Both the position numbers and the translations under genes were made by a program. A DNA stretch of 10,896 bases, taken from Phycisphaerae bacterium (GTDB lineage: Bacteria > Planctomycetota > Phycisphaerae > UBA1845 > UTPLA1). Below, one piece after another: positions 7,787-10,896 of the stretch (the stretch's first letter is position 1; every line of letters starts with the position of its first letter). The notes beneath the pieces were generated by a model, which ran no database searches, was not told the DNA's origin, and saw only the letters and a list, made by a program, of their open reading frames with translations. The stretch is taken from positions 1-10,896 of the forward strand of contig JAFGQA010000216.1 in the NCBI GenBank assembly GCA_016935885.1. The letters run 5' to 3'.

Positions 7787-8530
7787 ATGAGAGCCAGGCG
7801 GTTCAAGGTCGATGACCTCACAGGGCTGGTCGTCCGGGTGGGCGGTGGCGAGGCGCGGCACGGGCTACGCGTGCTACGGGTTAAGCTCGGCGCCGAGCTG
7901 GTGCTGTTTGACGGGCGCGGCCACGAGGTCACAGGCCGGGTTTGCTCGGTTGGCCGTGACGATTTCGAGGTCGAGGTGACCCAACGGCGCGATACCGATC
8001 CGGATCGTCTGTCTCGCTTGGACCTTGCGGTGGCGGCGCCGAAGGGCAATCGTGGGGATTGGCTGGTCGAGAAAAGCGCCGAGCTTGGCGTGAGCACGTT
8101 GTGGCTGCTGCGTTGTGAGCGGGGCGAGGTGCTGCCGGGCACGGGCAAGCTCGCACGCTGGCGCCGCAAGGCCGTTGAGGCGGCGAAGCAGGCCGGACGC
8201 GTGGTTACGATGGTGATCGAGCCACCGCGGTCCATCGCCGAGGTCCTGGCCGTCTCGCCTGGGGCACGAGTCTTCTACGGCCATCCGAGCCGATCGGGCT
8301 TGGTTCTTGGCGCGGCCCTGCACGGCGCTCCCGTGGCACAGGCCAACGGTGCGGAGGTGTTGATCTTCATCGGGCCCGAAGGCGGATTCTCGGGTGCGGA
8401 ATGCTCGGAGATCGAACGGGCAGGGGGCAGGGCAGTTCGGCTCTCAAATGCGGTCCTACGTGTCGAGACGGCTGCCGTCGCCGCTGCGTCGATCTGGGGC
8501 GCCTGGGTCGCTGGAACCGCCGAGGCGTGA
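7787..8530 (+). CDS. rsmE: 16S rRNA (uracil1498-N3)-methyltransferase RsmE
   Basis: This family methylates N3 of U1498 in 16S rRNA of the small ribosomal subunit, using S-adenosylmethionine. The protein has 247 residues, the usual family length. The N-terminal PUA-like part begins MRARRF and contains ARHGLRVLRVKLG (23-35) and VLFDGRG (39-45). The SPOUT methyltransferase part shows KGNRGDWLVEKSAELGV (86-102), the EAAKQAGR segment (131-138), IGPEGGF (195-201) and LSNAVLRVETA (219-229), which form the knotted cofactor site. The last motif differs from the common LG-x-RILRTETA, with Ser for Gly and Val for Thr, but keeps the LR-x-ETA core. The ATG at 7787 starts exactly at the family N-terminus. 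No strong ribosome-binding site is visible. It probably has its own transcript, because the neighbouring genes have separate promoters. Confidence 0.93.
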   Translation: MRARRFKVDDLTGLVVRVGGGEARHGLRVLRVKLGAELVLFDGRGHEVTGRVCSVGRDDFEVEVTQRRDTDPDRLSRLDLAVAAPKGNRGDWLVEKSAELGVSTLWLLRCERGEVLPGTGKLARWRRKAVEAAKQAGRVVTMVIEPPRSIAEVLAVSPGARVFYGHPSRSGLVLGAALHGAPVAQANGAEVLIFIGPEGGFSGAECSEIERAGGRAVRLSNAVLRVETAAVAAASIWGAWVAGTAEA

Positions 8531-8648
8531 CTCGGTGACGCAAGGTCTTGGGCACGTCGGGGCGTTGACAAGTGGCGGGCAAGGTCCGGCTCGGATGCAC
8601 ATCCCTTAAGCAACGTCCTTTCATAAGGTTAGAGATTGTCGCTTCCGA

Positions 8649-8676
8649 TAAAGTCACGCGGCTGATCGGCCGATAA
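8649..8676 (+). promoter_or_regulatory. Sigma-28 (FliA)-type promoter for the acidic repeat protein operon
   Basis: TAAAGT (8649-8654) is a 6 of 6 match to the FliA -35 element, and GCCGATAA (8669-8676) is an 8 of 8 match to the -10 element. They are 14 bases apart; the enterobacterial optimum is 13 (TAAA-N15-GCCGATAA against N16 here). Transcription would begin near 8683, leaving a leader of about 55 bases before the ATG at 8739. This makes the in-frame GTG 8679 and ATG 8682 unlikely starts. Confidence 0.7.
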
Positions 8677-8727
8677 CGGTGATGTCGTCTAGCTGTCGAC
8701 CCTCGAACCTGATAGAGCCGTCATCTC

Positions 8728-8733
8728 GGGAGG
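8728..8733 (+). promoter_or_regulatory. Strong Shine-Dalgarno site deciding the start at 8739
   Basis: GGGAGG ends 5 bases before the ATG at 8739. No comparable site precedes the in-frame starts at 8679 and 8682. Together with the promoter position, this fixes the start. Confidence 0.75.
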
Positions 8734-8738
8734 CGGGC

Positions 8739-9941
8739 ATGTACAAGTCCTCGATCCCTGTCCGGTCTGTCGCCCACGGCAGCACTGCCAAGGTGGGAGA
8801 CCTGAATCTGTTCAACCAAGCCAGGCCCAGCGCTGAGGCAGGCCTCAAGCTCCGCGCGCCGGCGAACCCGTCCGTGCCCGACATCCAGCAGGCCCTGCCT
8901 GACGTTCCACACCTGACCATCACTCGACCGGAAGACGACGTCGAGTGCGCCGAGCCTGGACCGAACGAGCAGTCAACGGGTGCCATCGAGGTCGACGACG
9001 TCACCGAGGCCGCTGACGAGGAGGTCGTCGGCATGGCCAGCGCAAACGATGGGGACGATGAAGCTGCCGTTGCCATCGATGCGGCCGATGAACTGGACGA
9101 TGCGGTCGACGATGACGCCGCCGACGGTTTTGACGGTGGCGTCAACTCGATCTGGGGCGGCGAAGCCGAAATCGACGACGACGTAAGCGAGGCCGGTGAT
9201 GGCCTGACGGCAGACGCCACAGATGACGATGATGAATGTGCCATTGCCATCGATGCGGCCGATAGGTTAGACGATACGGCCGATGATGACGCCGACGATG
9301 ACACTGACGATGGCGTCAACTCGATCTGGGGCGGCAAAGCCGCGATCGACGACGAAGCCGTGAGCGAAGCCGGCGATGGCATGACGGCAGACGCCACAGA
9401 TGACGACGATGAACGTGGCGTTGTCATGGATGCGGCCGACGAGAATGATGAGAGCAACGTTGCCATCGATGTGGTTGATGAGCCGGATGTGCCGGCCACT
9501 GGTATGGTGTTCGACTTCCGCGGCGACGTTGTTGAGGACCCGGAACCGGTTGAGCAGGCGTCCGCGCCGAAGTGCGTCGAGTTGAATGACGTATCCGACG
9601 CCGGGGCTGTTCATGCGGCCGAAGGCGAAGACGCGGATCACGAGATCGCCACGGATGCCTCCCCGCCCGCCACGACCGCTACAGGCAGGCCCATGCCGGA
9701 GCTTCCACCAAAAGGTGAAATCGCCGACATCGGTGTCCGCAAGCCGGGCAAGGCACCGAAGCGTATCGGCAGCGGCCGGCTTGTCCCGGCGCGGCTGACC
9801 TGGAAGCCTGGCGATCCGTTCGCCACTCCGAGCCGACCGAAGCGCAACCAGTTCCGCTGGGAGGCCATGCTGACGGCCGCCTGCATCACCGCCGCCTGCG
9901 GTCTCGGCTGCATCTGGCTGTTGCGAACGATCCTTGCCTGA
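8739..9941 (+). CDS. Highly acidic repeat protein with C-terminal membrane anchor, unknown function
   Basis: The 400-residue product is not recognised. Residues 1-62 are non-acidic and contain DLNLFNQARP (21-30). Residues 66-270 are extremely rich in Asp, Glu and Ala and contain two full copies and one partial copy of a 58-59 residue repeat starting IDAAD or MDAAD. The motif VNSIWGG at 135-141 and again at 193-199 is the only aromatic, hydrophobic patch in this acidic stretch. Residues 271-370 are Pro/basic-rich towards the end. A single hydrophobic helix at about 377-397 ends the protein, so it is probably a tail-anchored protein with the acidic part in the cytoplasm. It is preceded by a sigma-28-like promoter and a strong ribosome-binding site, and followed after 38 bp by the next gene in the same direction. 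The architecture (cytoplasmic acidic region plus C-terminal helix) resembles the minus-strand gene at 6884-7609. Both could be motility-linked scaffolds, but that is inference. Confidence 0.8.
   Translation: MYKSSIPVRSVAHGSTAKVGDLNLFNQARPSAEAGLKLRAPANPSVPDIQQALPDVPHLTITRPEDDVECAEPGPNEQSTGAIEVDDVTEAADEEVVGMASANDGDDEAAVAIDAADELDDAVDDDAADGFDGGVNSIWGGEAEIDDDVSEAGDGLTADATDDDDECAIAIDAADRLDDTADDDADDDTDDGVNSIWGGKAAIDDEAVSEAGDGMTADATDDDDERGVVMDAADENDESNVAIDVVDEPDVPATGMVFDFRGDVVEDPEPVEQASAPKCVELNDVSDAGAVHAAEGEDADHEIATDASPPATTATGRPMPELPPKGEIADIGVRKPGKAPKRIGSGRLVPARLTWKPGDPFATPSRPKRNQFRWEAMLTAACITAACGLGCIWLLRTILA
9078..9251 (+). repeat. Acidic coding repeat, copy 1 (174 bp)
   Basis: It begins GATGCGGCCGAT and encodes residues 114-171 of the acidic protein, including VNSIWGG. 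The next copy begins with the same twelve bases at 9252. Stretches such as GGCGTCAACTCGATCTGGGG are identical in both copies. Confidence 0.85.
9252..9428 (+). repeat. Acidic coding repeat, copy 2 (177 bp)
   Basis: It encodes residues 172-230, again with VNSIWGG, followed by SEAGDGMTADATDDDDE. It is one codon longer than copy 1. It is followed by a partial third unit from GATGCGGCCGAC at 9429 to about 9470 that lacks the VNSIWGG part. Confidence 0.85.
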
Positions 9942-9979
9942 TCGGTCACGAGGAGGCGAGGAACCAGGATACAAGATCC

Positions 9980-10630
9980 ATGCCCGTTCTACTGGATGAC
10001 AAGCCGCTTGCCACGGATCAGCTTGCCACCGATGCGACGGTGGCCCAGTTGATCGCGCTCGCCAGGTCCCGCCTCGACGGCACGGGTCTGGCTATCGTGG
10101 GCCTGCGTCACGATGACCGGGATGTGCCCACCGAGCAGGTGGAACAGGTGCTGCTGGAGCCGATCAGCAAATTCGACGACCTGGAGCTCGTTTCCGGCCG
10201 GCCCAGGCAGATCGTGCTCGACGCGCTCGAACAGGTTCACATGGTCTTTGCCGACACCTTCGCGATGGTGAAGGACGCGGCCGCGTTGCTCGCCGTTGGC
10301 AAGCTGTCCGAAGCCATGGTGAAGCTCGCCCAATGCGTGCGCGCTTGGAGTCAAACGCACGCGTCGATCGTTCAGGGTGGAATGTTGACCGGGATAGACT
10401 TCGAGGGCTTGGAGATCGCCGGCCGCCCAATCGTGGAGTGGCTCAACGAGCTAGCGACGAAGCTGCGCGAGTTGAAGGACGCCATCGAGTCGCGCGACAA
10501 TGTCCTGCTGGGCGACATCCTGAACTACGAACTGGACGACACGTTGCAGCAATGGGGGCAAGTACTCGATGGTTTCATCGCCCACGTCGAGCAGCTTGAC
10601 GACGGCGTGCCAGCCAAACGACAACAGTGA
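9980..10630 (+). CDS. Soluble protein of unknown function, second gene of the sigma-28-like operon
   Basis: The 216-residue product has no signal peptide or membrane helix and is not recognised. Residues 1-75 alternate short predicted strands (VLLDD, LAIVGLRH, LELVSG) around a helix (ATVAQLIALARSRL), which would suit a small beta-grasp-like domain. Residues 76-210 look wholly helical (ALEQVHMVFADTFAMVKDAAAL; VEWLNELATKLRELKDAIES; LLGDILNYELDDTLQQWGQVL), like a four-helix bundle. A bundle of this kind is seen in flagellar export chaperones of the FliS/FlgN type, but no sequence match to those can be claimed. The ATG lies 38 bp after the acidic repeat gene, with AGGA at 9966-9969 as a modest ribosome-binding site, so co-transcription from 8649-8676 is likely. 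It may be a cytoplasmic partner of the membrane-anchored acidic protein. Confidence 0.75.
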   Translation: MPVLLDDKPLATDQLATDATVAQLIALARSRLDGTGLAIVGLRHDDRDVPTEQVEQVLLEPISKFDDLELVSGRPRQIVLDALEQVHMVFADTFAMVKDAAALLAVGKLSEAMVKLAQCVRAWSQTHASIVQGGMLTGIDFEGLEIAGRPIVEWLNELATKLRELKDAIESRDNVLLGDILNYELDDTLQQWGQVLDGFIAHVEQLDDGVPAKRQQ

Positions 10631-10691
10631 GCGACCGGACTTCTCCCCGCGGGCCAGACGGGATGGTCTCGGCGATGCCTCCTACAACGTG

Positions 10692-10706
10692 CCCGGGCTT
10701 CCCGGG
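10692..10706 (+). terminator. GC stem-loop after the last gene, possible terminator
   Basis: CCCGGG (10692-10697) and CCCGGG (10701-10706) form a perfect 6-bp stem with the 3-base loop CTT, 61 bp after the stop codon at 10630. There is no T-run after it. The position fits the end of the two-gene operon. Confidence 0.3.
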
Positions 10707-10788
10707 GACCTCACCGGCCAATACAAAGCCGCGACTGCACTACTGAAGTACTCCAGAAGGCCCCTGTGGCTCTGCCGTCTCGCCGGTG

Positions 10789-10816
10789 GCTGTACGACAA
10801 CGCTGACGGCTACAGC
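10789..10816. repeat. Short inverted repeat near the right edge
   Basis: GCTGTA (10789-10794) is complementary to TACAGC (10811-10816) with 16 bases between. It is a short stem in a region without a gene, and no function is evident. Confidence 0.3.
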
Positions 10817-10831
10817 ATCTCACGTTTGAAT

Positions 10832-10870
10832 GTAGCGTCGCCCCTTGTGGGCGGCGCAGTGAAATGCTAC
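10832..10870. repeat. Two-level hairpin near the right edge
   Basis: An inner 8-bp stem pairs CGTCGCCC (10836-10843) with GGGCGGCG (10849-10856), with one T-G wobble and a 5-base loop. An outer stem pairs GTAGC (10832-10836) with GCTAC (10866-10870); they share C10836, so the two stems compete at one base. It may be a terminator or a dispersed repeat; the window ends too soon to tell. Nothing coding is recognised from 10631 to the end. Confidence 0.4.
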
Positions 10871-10896
10871 CGAAGCAGGCGCCGGGGACAAGCCCC

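Larger units (their letters stand above)
8531..8738. other. Intergenic region carrying the second sigma-28-like promoter
   Basis: Besides the promoter at 8649-8676 and the Shine-Dalgarno site at 8728-8733, the region has a TTGACA at 8565-8570 without a good -10 at the right distance. It also has a weak 5-bp stem, CCTTA (8604-8608) with TAAGG (8624-8628). No gene is seen. Confidence 0.45.

Noticed and set aside
7610..7861. N-terminal extension of the minus-strand tail-anchored protein
   Set aside because: It would include the sigma-28-like promoter and overlap the start of rsmE. The Pro/Arg-rich sequence looks non-coding.
8565..8570. TTGACA resembling a housekeeping -35 element
   Set aside because: No TATAAT-like sequence at 16-18 bases downstream. 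The sigma-28-like site nearby fits the gene better.
10569..10829. 86-codon open frame overlapping the end of the last gene
   Set aside because: It starts within the preceding gene in another frame, has no ribosome-binding site and runs through several hairpins.

Overview
The window is a GC-rich stretch that looks chromosomal and probably comes from a Planctomycetota bacterium, perhaps of the Phycisphaerae type. That placement is inference. It rests on a giant secreted protein built from calcium-binding VCBS/FG-GAP repeats and ASPIC/UnbV-like domains, a lipoprotein S41 peptidase-like protein, and several long low-complexity acidic membrane-anchored proteins next to a divergent rsmE. No rRNA, tRNA, CRISPR array or intact mobile element was seen.

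Left part (1-5134). After about 370 bases without a convincing gene, which begin with a strong 15-bp inverted repeat, comes one very large secreted protein (370-4569). It has a signal peptide, an N-terminal array of W-N-G-S-type repeats, and two tandem copies of a roughly 1.4 kb VCBS plus ASPIC/UnbV-like block. Its last residues run out abruptly after the second block. About 110 bp later lies a 5'-truncated remnant of an RND efflux pump inner-membrane protein (4679-5134). The two odd ends suggest an old deletion or rearrangement between about 4507 and 4680.

Middle (5194-6663). A GTG-started lipoprotein of the S41 peptidase family keeps the nucleophile serine motif, but has alanine where CtpA-type enzymes have the catalytic lysine. 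A 220-bp convergent intergenic region with small hairpins follows.

Right part (6884-10630). The rRNA methyltransferase gene rsmE (7787-8530, +) is bracketed by genes that are not recognised by name: a minus-strand tail-anchored protein (6884-7609), an acidic repeat protein with a C-terminal membrane anchor (8739-9941, +), and a soluble, probably co-transcribed protein (9980-10630, +).

The most notable signal is that both membrane-anchored genes have what looks like a sigma-28 (FliA/flagellar) promoter. A perfect GCCGATAA -10 element occurs on each strand, each with a TAAAGT-like -35 element at exactly the same spacing. This suggests that three uncharacterised proteins around rsmE belong to a motility or chemotaxis regulon. 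The last 266 bases hold only hairpins.
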